Positions 24,784 to 33,910 are shown, counted from the first letter of the stretch. The stretch is DNA of 64,000 bases from CAYVQZ01 sp964453435 (GCA_964453435.1 CAYVQZ010000012.1:1-64000); one strand, 5' to 3'. A program made the numbers and translations. Notes: generated from the sequence alone by a model not told the origin.

Positions 24784-26397
24784 TCAGGCAATCGAGTATT
24801 TTTGGCGGAGAACCTTCTTGTCAAACTTGCCCACACTTGTCTTTGGTATTTCGTCAATGAATATCACCTTATCGGGCAGCCACCATTTTGCCACCTTGTC
24901 TCTCAAAAAATCGAGCACCTCGTCTTCGGTCAGTTTCCCCTTTTTTGGTTCGACGGGCACGACGATGGCGAGCGGACGCTCCTGCCATTTCTCATGCGGT
25001 ATGGCGACCACCGCCGCTTCGAGGATGTCGGGATGTCCCATCAAGGTGTTTTCCAAATCGACGGAAGATATCCATTCCCCCCCACTTTTGATCAAATCCT
25101 TTGTCCGGTCGACAATCTGTACGTAGCCTTCCTCATCCATGTTGGCGATGTCGCCGGTATGAAGCCAGCCGTCTCCCATGGTTTCCTGGGTCTTGTCGGG
25201 GGCGTTGTAGTACTCGCCGGCAATCCACGGTCCGCGCAGCAGGATTTCTCCGACTTCTTTGCCGTCATGCTTCACTTCAATTCCCTTCTCGTTCACTATC
25301 TTCATTTCCAGGCCCGGCATGAGAATGCCCTGTTTTGCAAGAACCCGGACAATATCCTCCTCGGGCCATTCATTCATATGGCTTTTCAGGTTCGACAAGA
25401 GAACGACGGGGGAAGTCTCGGTCATTCCGTAGCCATGCGTGAGCGTAATGCCGTACTTTTTTCTGAATCCCTCTATGTGTGAGCGCGCAACGGCGGAGCC
25501 GCCGACCACGACCTTTCTGAGCGAACTGAGGTCGCACTTCCTCCCGCTTTCAAGGTGTTGATACATTCCCGCCAGAAGCGTCGGCACGCCGCCGGTCACG
25601 GTCACGCGTTCCTCTTCTATGAGCCTGCAGAGCGATTCGCCGTCAAGTTTCTCGCGCGGCAGCACCTGTTTCGCTCCCAGGCAGGCGGCGGCGAAAGGCA
25701 ATCCCCAGGCGTTCACGTGAAACATGGGAACCACGGGCATGACGACGTCTCTTTCGCTCAAGCCCAGAGTGTCCGCCAGGCCAAGCGTGAGAGAGTGGAG
25801 ATAGACAGACCGGTGAGTATAGGCCACGCCCTTGGGATCGCCGGTGGTGGCAGTGGTGTAGCACATGGCAGCGGGCGACCACTCGTCAATGTCATCGGGA
25901 AACCGGAAGCTCTCATCGGCCTTCTGCATCAGCCGCTCATATGACGCCACTGGCGAAAGACCTGTTTTCGGGATTTCGGACCCATCGGAGATTACAACAT
26001 ATTTCTCGACGCACCCGATTTTGTCGCGTATTCTCTCAAGAAGTGGCAGAAGATCGTCATCGACAAAGACGACTCGGTCGTTTGCATGATTGATTACATA
26101 AGCGAGCTGGTCCTCGAACAACCGCAAGTTCAGCGTGTTGAGCACGGCGCCACAACAGGGAACGGCCATGTATAGTTCGAGATGCCGGTGATGATTCCAG
26201 GCGAGCGTGCCGACCCGGTCGCCTCGCTTGACCCCGAGCTCTCTCAGAACGTTGGCGAGACGGCAGACCCTTCGGTAGAAGTCTCTGTATGTGTAGCGAA
26301 AGTCTCCCGTGCGGGTTTTCGAATAGATTTCCTTGTGCGGAAAGAGATTATTTGGTCGTTCCAAGAGAGTGCGGATTGAAAGCGAATACTTCATCAT
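24784..26397 (-). CDS. AMP-forming acyl-CoA synthetase (tandem copy B)
   Basis: 537 aa. ANL-superfamily ligase that activates a carboxylic acid with ATP and CoA. The P-loop YTTATTGDPKGV, the GYGMTETSP motif, DGWLHTGD and the catalytic lysine segment PKTSVGKFDKK are all intact. It is closely similar over its whole length to the gene 15 bases upstream. Such fatty-acid-type ligases act on medium- or long-chain or aryl acids; the substrate is not readable. A likely target of the sirtuin at 9420. Confidence 0.94.
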   Translation of the reverse strand: MMKYSLSIRTLLERPNNLFPHKEIYSKTRTGDFRYTYRDFYRRVCRLANVLRELGVKRGDRVGTLAWNHHRHLELYMAVPCCGAVLNTLNLRLFEDQLAYVINHANDRVVFVDDDLLPLLERIRDKIGCVEKYVVISDGSEIPKTGLSPVASYERLMQKADESFRFPDDIDEWSPAAMCYTTATTGDPKGVAYTHRSVYLHSLTLGLADTLGLSERDVVMPVVPMFHVNAWGLPFAAACLGAKQVLPREKLDGESLCRLIEEERVTVTGGVPTLLAGMYQHLESGRKCDLSSLRKVVVGGSAVARSHIEGFRKKYGITLTHGYGMTETSPVVLLSNLKSHMNEWPEEDIVRVLAKQGILMPGLEMKIVNEKGIEVKHDGKEVGEILLRGPWIAGEYYNAPDKTQETMGDGWLHTGDIANMDEEGYVQIVDRTKDLIKSGGEWISSVDLENTLMGHPDILEAAVVAIPHEKWQERPLAIVVPVEPKKGKLTEDEVLDFLRDKVAKWWLPDKVIFIDEIPKTSVGKFDKKVLRQKYSIA

Positions 26398-26412
26398 AAT
26401 GCATACCCCTCC

Positions 26413-28053
26413 TCAGAATGGTCCTGCCTGCTGATGCGGGAGTTGTTCGCCATACGTTTGCCGAAGTTTCTTTTTGTCAAACTTGCCCACACTGGTTTTC
26501 GGTATTTCCTCTATGAAGAGGATTTTGTCGGGCAACCACCACTTTGCCACCCGGCCACGAAGGAAATCGAGGATTTCTTTTTCCGTCAATCGACTCCGCA
26601 CTTCCTGTCGTGGCGCCACCAGAGCGAGCGGACGTTCGTGCCATTTTTCGTGTGGAACGCCGATGACCGCGGCTTCGAGCACCCCCGGATGCGCCATGAG
26701 CGTGGTTTCAAGGTCAATGGAGGATATCCATTCCCCGCCGCTTTTGATCATGTCCTTCGTGCGGTCTACGATTTGCACATATCCCTCTTGGTCCATGCTG
26801 GCGATGTCGCCTGTGTGCAGCCATCCATCCCGTACCGCTTCGGCTGTCCTTGCGAAATCTCTGTAATAGTCGGCGGCCACCCATGGGCCGCGGAGTCTGA
26901 TTTCGCCCACTTGCTTCCCGTCTCGCTCGACCGGCGTTCCCGTTTCGTCAATGATTTCCATTTCGAGTCCCGGCATGAGCGTGCCCTGTCTCACCAGCAC
27001 ATCCAAAATCCGTTCTTTCGGCCAATCGTCCATGTGGCTCTTCAGGTTGCAGGTGACGACAACCGGAGATGTCTCGGTCATCCCGTAGCTGTTTGCAAAA
27101 GCAATACCATATTTTTCGCGGAACGCTTCGATCAAGGCTCTCGGAGCCGCCGAGCCGCCTCCGAGAAGTTTCCGGAGCGATGTCAGGTTATACCTGTTTC
27201 CGGCTTCGAGGTGTTCGTATATGTTCTTGAGAAGCGTGGGGACGCCTCCGGTAATCGTCACGGCCTCCCGTTCGATCAATTCGCAGAGCGAACGGCCGTC
27301 GAGCTTTTCGCGCGGGAATACTTGTTTTGCCCCAAACCAGGTTGCCGCAAAGGGAATCCCCCACGCGTTCACATGGAACATGGGCACAGCCGGCATGACT
27401 ACGTCGTGTTCTCCGATTCCCATTGTGTCAACCAGCCCGAGTGCAAGACTGTGAAGGTAAATCGCGCGGTGCGTATAAACAACGCCTTTGGGATGGCCGG
27501 TCGTTGCGGTCGTATAGCACATGGCGGCGGGCAACCATTCGTCGATGTCGTCCGGAAAGGGACACGATTCCTTGGAATTGCCTAAAAGCTCCTCGTACGA
27601 ATGCACAGGCGCGAGGCACGTGGCGGGGAGTTCCTCGGCGTCGGACATCACGATGAAATGCCTTACGTTTGTGAGTTCGTCCTTTATTTCCTCGAGAATC
27701 GGAAGCAGGTCGTCGTCGACGAAGAGAATTTCGTCTCCGGCATGATTAACGATATATGCGATCTGTTCATGGAAGAGTCTCAGGTTCAGCGTGTTGAGCA
27801 CGGCTCCATAACAAGGGACGGCAAGGTACAGTTCGAGATGACGATGGGTGTTCCATGCGAGGGCTCCGACGCGATCGCCTTTTTCGACTCCGAGTTTCGA
27901 AAGAGCATTTGCCAAACGGCACACTCTCCCATAGAAGTCTCTATATGTATAACGGAAATCACCGCTTCCGGTCCGTGAATATATTTCCTTATTTGGGAAG
28001 AGCCCCCGTGTTCGTTCAAGAATGTTTCGAAGCGTGAGGCCGAATCTCATCAT
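26413..28053 (-). CDS. AMP-forming acyl-CoA synthetase (tandem copy A)
   Basis: 546 aa from the ATG at 28053, chosen because the paralogue starts with the same MM(K/R) pattern and an earlier start would run into the upstream gene. Motifs: YTTATTGHPKGV, SYGMTETSP, DGWLHTGD and PKTSVGKFDKK. Many long blocks are identical to copy B, so this is a fairly young tandem duplication. The C-terminus carries a short extra tail (GEQLPHQQAGPF). The ribosome site is weak. Confidence 0.93.
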   Translation of the reverse strand: MMRFGLTLRNILERTRGLFPNKEIYSRTGSGDFRYTYRDFYGRVCRLANALSKLGVEKGDRVGALAWNTHRHLELYLAVPCYGAVLNTLNLRLFHEQIAYIVNHAGDEILFVDDDLLPILEEIKDELTNVRHFIVMSDAEELPATCLAPVHSYEELLGNSKESCPFPDDIDEWLPAAMCYTTATTGHPKGVVYTHRAIYLHSLALGLVDTMGIGEHDVVMPAVPMFHVNAWGIPFAATWFGAKQVFPREKLDGRSLCELIEREAVTITGGVPTLLKNIYEHLEAGNRYNLTSLRKLLGGGSAAPRALIEAFREKYGIAFANSYGMTETSPVVVTCNLKSHMDDWPKERILDVLVRQGTLMPGLEMEIIDETGTPVERDGKQVGEIRLRGPWVAADYYRDFARTAEAVRDGWLHTGDIASMDQEGYVQIVDRTKDMIKSGGEWISSIDLETTLMAHPGVLEAAVIGVPHEKWHERPLALVAPRQEVRSRLTEKEILDFLRGRVAKWWLPDKILFIEEIPKTSVGKFDKKKLRQTYGEQLPHQQAGPF

Positions 28054-28108
28054 CGGGAAAACGCCCGTTCCTTCGGTAGCGCCATCTTGCGTCGCAAAAT
28101 TTGGAATT

Positions 28109-28765
28109 TCATTGCTCTGCGGCCACGAAGCAAGCCTCGTCAGCCGCATCGTCGAAGTTATCTATTAACTCGCGGAGTTTTATTTTCCGAATTCCTTTCC
28201 TGCAACAAAGAGCCACCACCCTCGGGTCGGTTCTTATTTGCTGCAGTTTCTCCCTCGCGCGAGGTTCGCCAATTCTCAGCAAGGCAACTGCGGCGTTGGC
28301 CGCCGTACGGGGGTCCGGGTCGTGGAGAAGGCCGGCTATCTGTTCGATGTATTCCGCCACAAGGCGCGGATCTGTTTGGCCGATTCTCCCCGCGGCCTGC
28401 AACAAGCCGGGCCTGAGCGTTTCATCTTCGAGGTAGTAGAGCATTGCAGGAATCGCGCCTGAAATTTTTTCTGGTGCCCTGTTTCCGATTTCACCGAGCA
28501 GTTCGGGAACGCCGATGGGATAGTCTCCGGACTCGGGATTGAGTCTCCACAGGAGCCGGCGAATGAACGTTTCAATTTTCATTGAATCCCTGCGTACAAT
28601 CCGTTGCGCCAGTTCGCGACACGCCCTCTGCCGAACAACCTCATTCTCGTCGTGCGTCAGCATGTTGAGCGCGCGCAGGATCTCTTTTTGCGGGTGCGCG
28701 GCGAGAGTGTCGGAGCACTCGCACTTCAGTAAAACCCGTCGAATTTCAGCAACAGTTTTTCGCAT
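28109..28765 (-). CDS. HEAT-repeat protein, DVU0298-like
   Basis: 218 aa from the ATG at 28765; an ATG at 28801 lies only 3 bases after the -10 box, so it would need a leaderless message. Helical repeats of the PBS-lyase HEAT type fill the protein (VRQRACRELAQRI, IPAMLYYLEDETLRPGLLQAAGRIG, ANAAVALLRIGEP). The central RRLLWRLNPESGDYPIGVPE block resembles a family seen in sulfate-reducing bacteria. No catalytic motif; probably a protein-binding scaffold. It precedes the synthetase genes in the same direction. Confidence 0.8.
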   Translation of the reverse strand: MRKTVAEIRRVLLKCECSDTLAAHPQKEILRALNMLTHDENEVVRQRACRELAQRIVRRDSMKIETFIRRLLWRLNPESGDYPIGVPELLGEIGNRAPEKISGAIPAMLYYLEDETLRPGLLQAAGRIGQTDPRLVAEYIEQIAGLLHDPDPRTAANAAVALLRIGEPRAREKLQQIRTDPRVVALCCRKGIRKIKLRELIDNFDDAADEACFVAAEQ

Positions 28766-28804
28766 GGAACCACAATGACCCTGCAGTGCCAATCGGGTCA
28801 TGCC

Positions 28805-28833
28805 ATTATATTCGAATGTCCGAACAACTACAA
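28805..28833 (-). promoter_or_regulatory. Promoter of the HEAT-synthetase run with flanking direct repeats
   Basis: Minus strand TATAAT (28810-28805) has TTGTAG 17 bases upstream. A 13-base sequence (plus strand aaccacaatgacc at 28768-28780, aactacaatgacc at 28826-28838) occurs once on each side of the -10, 58 bases apart. Confidence 0.5.
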
Positions 28834-28849
28834 TGACCTGTGAGAAGCA

Positions 28850-28878
28850 TTGACTTCGAGACCTGTTTCCGATAAAGT
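28850..28878 (+). promoter_or_regulatory. Promoter of ilvD
   Basis: TTGACT (28850-28855), 17-base spacer, TAAAGT (28873-28878). The dispersed repeat copy 2 follows inside the predicted leader. Confidence 0.55.
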
Positions 28879-28896
28879 AATCCGCGTCTTAGAGTG

Positions 28897-29006
28897 TGTC
28901 CCACGATTGATTCTGAGGGTTGTTCGCTTCGGGGACAGTCCCGATTCTACCGCACTTTGTGCCCGTAAATCCGGGACAGTCCCCTTCGCTCGGCAATCGT
29001 GAGACA
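28897..29006. repeat. Dispersed palindrome-ended repeat, copy 2
   Basis: The ends TGTCCCACGATT (28897-28908) and AATCGTGAGACA (28995-29006) are inverted repeats with one mismatch, as in copy 1. The interior shares cgcttcggggacagtccc with copy 1 and adds a second gggacagtcccc. It lies between the ilvD promoter and start codon. Confidence 0.75.
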
Positions 29007-29050
29007 GACTCCTTACCCTTTTGTCAATCGGTGAAAACGGAGAGGTGCGC

Positions 29051-30715
29051 ATGCCGGACAAACCTCAGAGCGAACGGCTGTTTCGCGATACCCTCGGGGC
29101 TCCGATGAGCCTGGGCAGACTGAGCGTAATGAAGGGGCTTGGAATTGACACGAAAGCCCTGATGAACAAGCCGTTCATAGCAATTGCGAATTCGTATACC
29201 GATATTAATCCCGGACACATTCACTTGAGGGATATCGCGCAAGCAGTAAGAGAAGGAGTAATTGCGGCCGGGGGGCTGCCGTTCGAATTCAACGTGCCGG
29301 CCCCATGCGATGCCGTTGGCGAAGGCAACGAAGGGATGCGACATATTCTTCCGCAGCGCGACCTGATAGCGGACAGCATCGAAACCTTCGTTCGCTCACA
29401 GCTCTTCGACGGCGTGGTTCTGGTGAGTGGATGCGACAAGATAAACCCGGGCATGTTTATGGCGGCGGCACGGCTGGATTTGCCGACCATCTACGTTCCG
29501 GGCGGTCCCGGCATGATGAACGTGAGACTCACGAAGCCGGGCGGCAGCATCGACCACAAGGACCATGAGGATATCTCGGACAAGCTGCAAGCTGTCACAT
29601 GCGCCACATGCGGAGCGTGTGAAATCATGGGAACGGCAAATACGACCCAGTTACTTGGAGAGGCGATGGGCCTCGCCTTGCCGGGGTCGGCGGCGGTCCC
29701 CGCCTTCACAATGGAAAAGCGAGTGGTGGCCAGAGCGTCCGGTGAACGAATCGTTGAGATGGTGAGAGAGGGCATCACGTCGCGGAGAATTCTTACACAA
29801 CGCGCTCTCGAAAACGCCGTCATGGTTGACCTCGCAATCGGCGGTTCAACGAATTCGACGCTGCATCTGCCCGCGCTTGCGAACCAACTGGATATGGATT
29901 TCGACCTTGAGCTGTTCAACCGATATACCGAAAAGATACCGACGCTTGTGGCCGTAGCGCCCAACGGTCCTCACGGCGTTGTTGATCTGTACCGGGCAGG
30001 CGGCGTTCTTGCTGTGATGAAACGGCTCAAAGACGATCTGAACGTTGATTGTTTAACGGTGAGCGGCAAGACGGTCGGGGAATTGGTGGACGACGCGGTC
30101 ATTCTGGATGAAACCGTGGTAAGGACAAGGGAGCAACCGGTTTTGGCGGAGGGCGGAACGGTTATTCTAAAGGGGAATCTTGCTCCCGAAGGAGCGGTCA
30201 TCAAGCAATCGGCGGTACTCCCTGCCATGAGAACGTTCGAAGGGAAGGCCCGAGTCTTCGAGTCGGAGGAAGATGCGCTCGCGGCATTGACGAGCGGCGA
30301 GATTGAGCCGGGAACGGTCATCGTTATCCGGTACGAAGGACCAAAGGGCGGGCCGGGTATGCCGGAAATGCTCAGTGTGACCGCCACGATCACATTGATG
30401 AGACTGGAAGGGGTTGCGCTCGTGACCGATGGCCGATTCTCAGGCGCGACCGACGGTCCGTGTGTCGGACATGTCACTCCCGAGGCATATGAGGGTGGAC
30501 CGATCGGATTGTTACGCGATGGCGACAGCGTCCGTATCGATATTCCGAATCGTATGCTCGGCGTGAACATTTCGGATGATGAGCTTCGGAAACGGAAGCA
30601 GGCATGGAGTCGCCTTGAAAAACAGACGGAGAGCCGTTATTTGAGGATGTATCGAGGACTCGTCGGTCCCGCATCGCGCGGGGCCGTGCTTGAGCTTGAG
30701 CTTTTGCGCGTGTGA
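29051..30715 (+). CDS. ilvD: Dihydroxy-acid dehydratase (IlvD/Edd family)
   Basis: 554 aa from the ATG at 29051 (CGGAGAGG upstream). An iron-sulfur enzyme of branched-chain amino acid synthesis that dehydrates dihydroxy acids to 2-oxo acids. Cluster and substrate motifs: VLVSGCDKINPG, CATCGACEIMGTANT and the C-terminal VTDGRFSG. Sequence alone does not fully exclude a sugar-acid dehydratase, but length and motif spacing fit IlvD. No other ilv gene is nearby. Confidence 0.92.
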   Translation: MPDKPQSERLFRDTLGAPMSLGRLSVMKGLGIDTKALMNKPFIAIANSYTDINPGHIHLRDIAQAVREGVIAAGGLPFEFNVPAPCDAVGEGNEGMRHILPQRDLIADSIETFVRSQLFDGVVLVSGCDKINPGMFMAAARLDLPTIYVPGGPGMMNVRLTKPGGSIDHKDHEDISDKLQAVTCATCGACEIMGTANTTQLLGEAMGLALPGSAAVPAFTMEKRVVARASGERIVEMVREGITSRRILTQRALENAVMVDLAIGGSTNSTLHLPALANQLDMDFDLELFNRYTEKIPTLVAVAPNGPHGVVDLYRAGGVLAVMKRLKDDLNVDCLTVSGKTVGELVDDAVILDETVVRTREQPVLAEGGTVILKGNLAPEGAVIKQSAVLPAMRTFEGKARVFESEEDALAALTSGEIEPGTVIVIRYEGPKGGPGMPEMLSVTATITLMRLEGVALVTDGRFSGATDGPCVGHVTPEAYEGGPIGLLRDGDSVRIDIPNRMLGVNISDDELRKRKQAWSRLEKQTESRYLRMYRGLVGPASRGAVLELELLRV

Positions 30716-30736
30716 CGGAAAGAAGGAGAGAAAACG

Positions 30737-31321
30737 GTGAAGGTAATAGGATTTAACGGAAGTCCGCGAAAAAACGCGAACACGCAGACCCTGATGGAAA
30801 CTGTTCTCAAGGGGGCCGCGAGCAAAGGAGCGGAAACGCGCCTCGTGAACCTCAATGAACTCAATATCAAGGGATGTCAGGGTTGTGGCGCCTGCAAGAA
30901 GGAAGTCGGCAAATGCGCGTGGAAGGATGACCTGGCGCCGCTTCTTGAGGAAATCAAGAGTGTTGACGCAATAATCCTGGGCAGTCCGATTTACTGGTTT
31001 CGCGTCAGCGCACAATTGAAAATACTTGTGGATCGCTTCTACTGTTACCTGGGCGAAGAGACCCACCCCGAGACCGGAGAAATATCCTCGTACTTCACGT
31101 TCCCCGGCGGAAAAAAATTCGTCATCGTGACCTCTCAGGGAGACGAGAATCCGGAACTTTATCAGCAGACCCTCGACTGGCTGAATCTTGTGGCCACGAT
31201 CATGGGATCTTCTCAAACGGAATTCATCACGCACTGCGGTTCCGAGAACGATAAGGATTCGGCGAAGAAGAATGCAGAGCTGATGAAAAAGGCCGAGTCT
31301 ATCGGCGCGTCGCTTGTGTAG
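30737..31321 (+). CDS. Iron-sulfur flavoprotein / NADPH-dependent FMN reductase family
   Basis: 194 aa with a GTG start 21 bases after ilvD and an AGAAGGAG ribosome site. Flavodoxin-like fold with the FMN loop GFNGSPRKNANTQ (residues 5-17), and a cysteine cluster CQGCGACKKEVGKC (~48-61) that fits a [4Fe-4S] site as in methanogen-type iron-sulfur flavoproteins. SPIYWFRVSAQLKILVDR is typical. An electron carrier or reductase of anaerobes, perhaps in oxidative defence; the partner is unknown. Confidence 0.9.
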   Translation: MKVIGFNGSPRKNANTQTLMETVLKGAASKGAETRLVNLNELNIKGCQGCGACKKEVGKCAWKDDLAPLLEEIKSVDAIILGSPIYWFRVSAQLKILVDRFYCYLGEETHPETGEISSYFTFPGGKKFVIVTSQGDENPELYQQTLDWLNLVATIMGSSQTEFITHCGSENDKDSAKKNAELMKKAESIGASLV

Positions 31322-31435
31322 TTTCGGGCGGCGACCCCGCTCCTCTCCAGGTATTCGCTCACCGGGCCGACCGTGGCGTCCTTCGACGGCTCGGTGTATT
31401 TATTTGCTCGAAGAATGAGCATTTAAAAAGGACCA

Positions 31436-32209
31436 GTGCTCGAGATGAATGTCGAACTGTCCTGGTTGCTGATAGCTCTGTGCAGTCTTATCGCGTTCGT
31501 GGCGGCCATCGTCACGGGGTTCTCCGGTTTCGGTTTCGCGCTCGTCACCGTGCCTCTTCTTGCCATTTTTATCGACATCAAATTCACCGTCCCCCTGGTA
31601 TTACTGCTGTCCTTCTTTTCCGTGCTCGTTCTGAGCGCCAACAAGCTTCGGTTCTTCCGGGAATCGTCAATATATTTCATCTTCGCCGGAATGGTTGTTG
31701 GTATCAGTCTCGGCACGCATTTCCTTGCCAATTTTGACACGGCGCTGTTGAAGCGGTTGCTCGGAATCTCCGTGGTGCTGTTCGCAGCTCACATCTTTTT
31801 CCGGACTCGACCGGAGAAAGTCGCGACGGCGAGGGAGGTGGACGGCAACGCTCGTTTCGGGGTTGTTGCCCTGGTGGTAGGCCTGTTCTCGGGACTGGCC
31901 GGCGGCCTGTTCGGCACAAGCGGGCCGCCGCTCGTTATATATGTCGACTATTTCGCAAAGAACAAGACAGCGTTCCGGTCACAGCTCCTGGTAATAATAT
32001 TGCTCCACGACTTGTTTCGGATGTTCCTGTATTTGCGGTACGGCTTGGTCAATGCGGATGTCCTCAAGGCCGCCGTCATACTGCTGCTCCCCGTGAGCCT
32101 GGGCCTGTATCTGGGTTCGAAAATGCATTTCCAAGTAAACGAGCGAACATTTAGCAGGGCGGTAGCCTCTTTATTATTCGTTTCGGGTGTTCTCCTTACT
32201 CTTCGGTAG
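31436..32209 (+). CDS. TauE/SafE family sulfite/anion exporter-like permease
   Basis: About 257 aa, with about eight hydrophobic helices and the family signature GFSGFGFALVTVPLL in the first repeat, echoed by FSGLAGGLFGTSGPPLVIY in the second. These proteins move sulfite, sulfoacetate or related anions across the inner membrane. The start is either the GTG at 31436 (AAAAAGGA just upstream) or the ATG at 31445. No sulfur-metabolism neighbour supports a substrate. Confidence 0.88.
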   Translation: MLEMNVELSWLLIALCSLIAFVAAIVTGFSGFGFALVTVPLLAIFIDIKFTVPLVLLLSFFSVLVLSANKLRFFRESSIYFIFAGMVVGISLGTHFLANFDTALLKRLLGISVVLFAAHIFFRTRPEKVATAREVDGNARFGVVALVVGLFSGLAGGLFGTSGPPLVIYVDYFAKNKTAFRSQLLVIILLHDLFRMFLYLRYGLVNADVLKAAVILLLPVSLGLYLGSKMHFQVNERTFSRAVASLLFVSGVLLTLR

Positions 32210-32264
32210 ACACTGTGCATGCTTGCTTGCCGCACTTCCCCCATTCTCTTGCAACCCCTCTTCC

Positions 32265-32294
32265 TTGACACACTCTGCACGGCAAGACTATAAT
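32265..32294 (+). promoter_or_regulatory. Promoter of tRNA-Pro
   Basis: Perfect TTGACA (32265-32270) and perfect TATAAT (32289-32294) with an 18-base spacer. The tRNA begins 15 bases after the -10. Confidence 0.85.
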
Positions 32295-32308
32295 TCAAGC
32301 AAAAACAA

Positions 32309-32383
32309 CGGGGCGTAGCGCAGTCTGGTTAGCGCGCCTGCCTTGGGAGCAGGAGGCCGCCGGTTCAAATCCGGCCGCCCCGA
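32309..32383 (+). tRNA. tRNA-Pro (anticodon TGG)
   Basis: Cloverleaf by eye: acceptor CGGGGCG (32309-32315) pairs with CGCCCCG (32376-32382), discriminator A at 32383. D-arm GCGCAGTCTGGTTAGCGC. Anticodon stem CCTGC/GCAGG around CTTGGGA, so the anticodon is TGG (Pro). T-arm GCCGG-TTCAAAT-CCGGC. Only CC of the terminal CCA follows in the genome. The gap to 32559 holds nothing else I can name. Confidence 0.95.
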
Positions 32384-32559
32384 CCGCTAATTCATATCCT
32401 CATCGTTTTCTTCCGGAAGCGCAACACTTTCCTTTGGATTCTGAAGAGATTCATTGCTGTTGGAAAAGGAAAGCAGGCAGAAGAGACGGTGAATCTGCGT
32501 CACGCTTGCTCTTGCCGCCGAAAAGCCAGCGCCGGACACACTCACGGTATGGGTGTCTT

Positions 32560-33564
32560 TTATAATTGCCTGGCGCGTTCGGCGAGCTCTTCGTAATGGA
32601 AGAAGACTTCATATTCTGCAAGAGACGCGAGCGCCCTGGACTGAGTCTTTATTCCTTGTTCTTCAAGAATCGCGGCAGGATTCAGTCCGCCGATAACAAT
32701 TGCCCCGATCTGCCCCTGGTTGACCGGAATCTCCAAAAGGGGCTGTCCCGGCCAGCCGATGCTCATGAATCCACCGAGCCCGACCTCCTCGAGCTGGTGG
32801 GCGAGGCGCGCCACATGATCCCTGCTTTCCGCCGGCACCTCCCGAAAACTTGCGCCGATACGTCCATTGCCGTTTCGCGTTGCGCCGGTGTAATCGGTCA
32901 TCCCGCTGCGAATAAAAACCTCCAACGGATCAAGAGTGGTGCCATTGTAATAAATGACCTCTACAAACCTCGTAGGCTTGTAGTCCCTCAGCTCCAAAAG
33001 CCCCCCGAACTTCGAGTATGTCGGTATTCCGTGAGCCAACAGCACTCCGTTCAGGGTAATCGAACAAACGGTCCCTATGCCTACCATCCCGTCCGGTATT
33101 GTCACCTCGCCGATACGTTCTCTTGGCCTGAACAACGCCATGCGGCTACCCATGGCATAGCCGGCGCGAAACACGCTCTGAATCAGCGGGACGGCTGTCC
33201 GAAGTTGGGACTTTTCGATTATGCTCGCATTTACCACCACGCTTCCCGTTTTTTTCGAAAGGTCAAAGTTCATGCGATACGTCATCTGATCGATCTTGGC
33301 CGCCAGAAAGCCCACTCGCTCAATAATGCGTGCGGTGGAGAGTTCCTCTTGGCCGCGGTCGGTTATGAGCCTTCCCCTTCGTCCTAAATTCTCTGTGAGT
33401 CCTTCCTTGTCGAGCGATTCCAAATAGAACCGGACGGTTCGTTCGCTAATCTCGTGTCCGCCGGCGAGGAGTCTCTCCGTGATCTTCGAACTGCCGAGAG
33501 GCCTTTGAGCTTCCTGGAGAACACGCAGAATCACAAGGCGCTTTTTTTCTGTTTTCTCCGTCAT
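32560..33564 (-). CDS. nrpR: NrpR-like transcriptional regulator (winged helix plus NrpR/DUF128 domain)
   Basis: 334 aa from the ATG at 33564; the frame is open to 33960, but the extra residues overlap the operator region and look non-coding. An N-terminal winged helix (residues ~5-70: RLVILRVLQEAQRPLGSSKITERL ... ISERTVRFYLESLDKEGL) is followed by one NrpR ligand domain (~85-325, with GMVGIGTVCSITLNGVLLAHGIP). In methanogens NrpR represses nitrogen-assimilation genes and is released by 2-oxoglutarate. Here it is divergent from a glutamate synthase gene, which fits nitrogen control. Confidence 0.9.
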   Translation of the reverse strand: MTEKTEKKRLVILRVLQEAQRPLGSSKITERLLAGGHEISERTVRFYLESLDKEGLTENLGRRGRLITDRGQEELSTARIIERVGFLAAKIDQMTYRMNFDLSKKTGSVVVNASIIEKSQLRTAVPLIQSVFRAGYAMGSRMALFRPRERIGEVTIPDGMVGIGTVCSITLNGVLLAHGIPTYSKFGGLLELRDYKPTRFVEVIYYNGTTLDPLEVFIRSGMTDYTGATRNGNGRIGASFREVPAESRDHVARLAHQLEEVGLGGFMSIGWPGQPLLEIPVNQGQIGAIVIGGLNPAAILEEQGIKTQSRALASLAEYEVFFHYEELAERARQL

Positions 33565-33604
33565 TGCCGTAATTCTACCACAATCTCCGGTCTTTTTCAA
33601 TACA

Positions 33605-33626
33605 TAACCGGAATTTTTGCCGGTTA
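33605..33626. promoter_or_regulatory. Candidate operator 1 in the nrpR-glutamate synthase intergenic region
   Basis: A perfect 7-base inverted repeat, TAACCGG (33605-33611) and CCGGTTA (33620-33626), separated by 8 bases. It lies 40 bases before the nrpR-like start, suited to autoregulation. Confidence 0.6.
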
Positions 33627-33750
33627 TTTTCGAAACCCGTAAATTAATGATGATCAACCGTAACATCCCTGATTGTGCGAAATTCGGTCCGCGTCGAACC
33701 TTTCTGTGGGATTCAACGGCCATTCGTTCGTCGGTTTTTTGCGACCTTTT

Positions 33751-33769
33751 TGCCGGAAACTTGCCGGCA
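33751..33769. promoter_or_regulatory. Candidate operator 2 in the same intergenic region
   Basis: TGCCGG (33751-33756) and CCGGCA (33764-33769), separated by 7 bases and flanked on both sides by TTTTTGCCG. It shares the CCGG-(7 or 8)-CCGG plan of operator 1 and lies upstream of the glutamate synthase -35. Confidence 0.55.
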
Positions 33770-33832
33770 TTTTTGCCGCTTGCGCGCACCCCATAAATAC
33801 TTATCTTTATTCGTCTTGCGCGAAGTTTTGGG

Positions 33833-33861
33833 TTGACTTTCGAATTGGTCTGTGTTATTAT
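33833..33861 (+). promoter_or_regulatory. Promoter of the small ORF-glutamate synthase transcript
   Basis: TTGACT (33833-33838), 17-base spacer, TATTAT (33856-33861). A leader of about 150 bases follows, with a long-range inverted pair GGATTGCCG (33869-33877) and CGGCAATCC (33978-33986). Confidence 0.7.
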
Positions 33862-33910
33862 TGGCAATGGATTGCCGTAAAATTGACGGGGTGCGTGTTT
33901 GCGTTCCCCC

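Noticed and set aside
26434..27585. 383-codon plus-strand ORF opposite acyl-CoA synthetase A
   Set aside because: Antisense shadow; the opposite strand carries all ligase motifs.
31213..31422. 69-codon minus-strand ORF after the flavoprotein gene
   Set aside because: The first third looks protein-like, but the rest is antisense to the flavoprotein gene and no ribosome site precedes it.
32309..32383. Possible selC tRNA for the selA-selB system
   Set aside because: The anticodon is TGG and the acceptor is a normal 7 bp, so it is tRNA-Pro.
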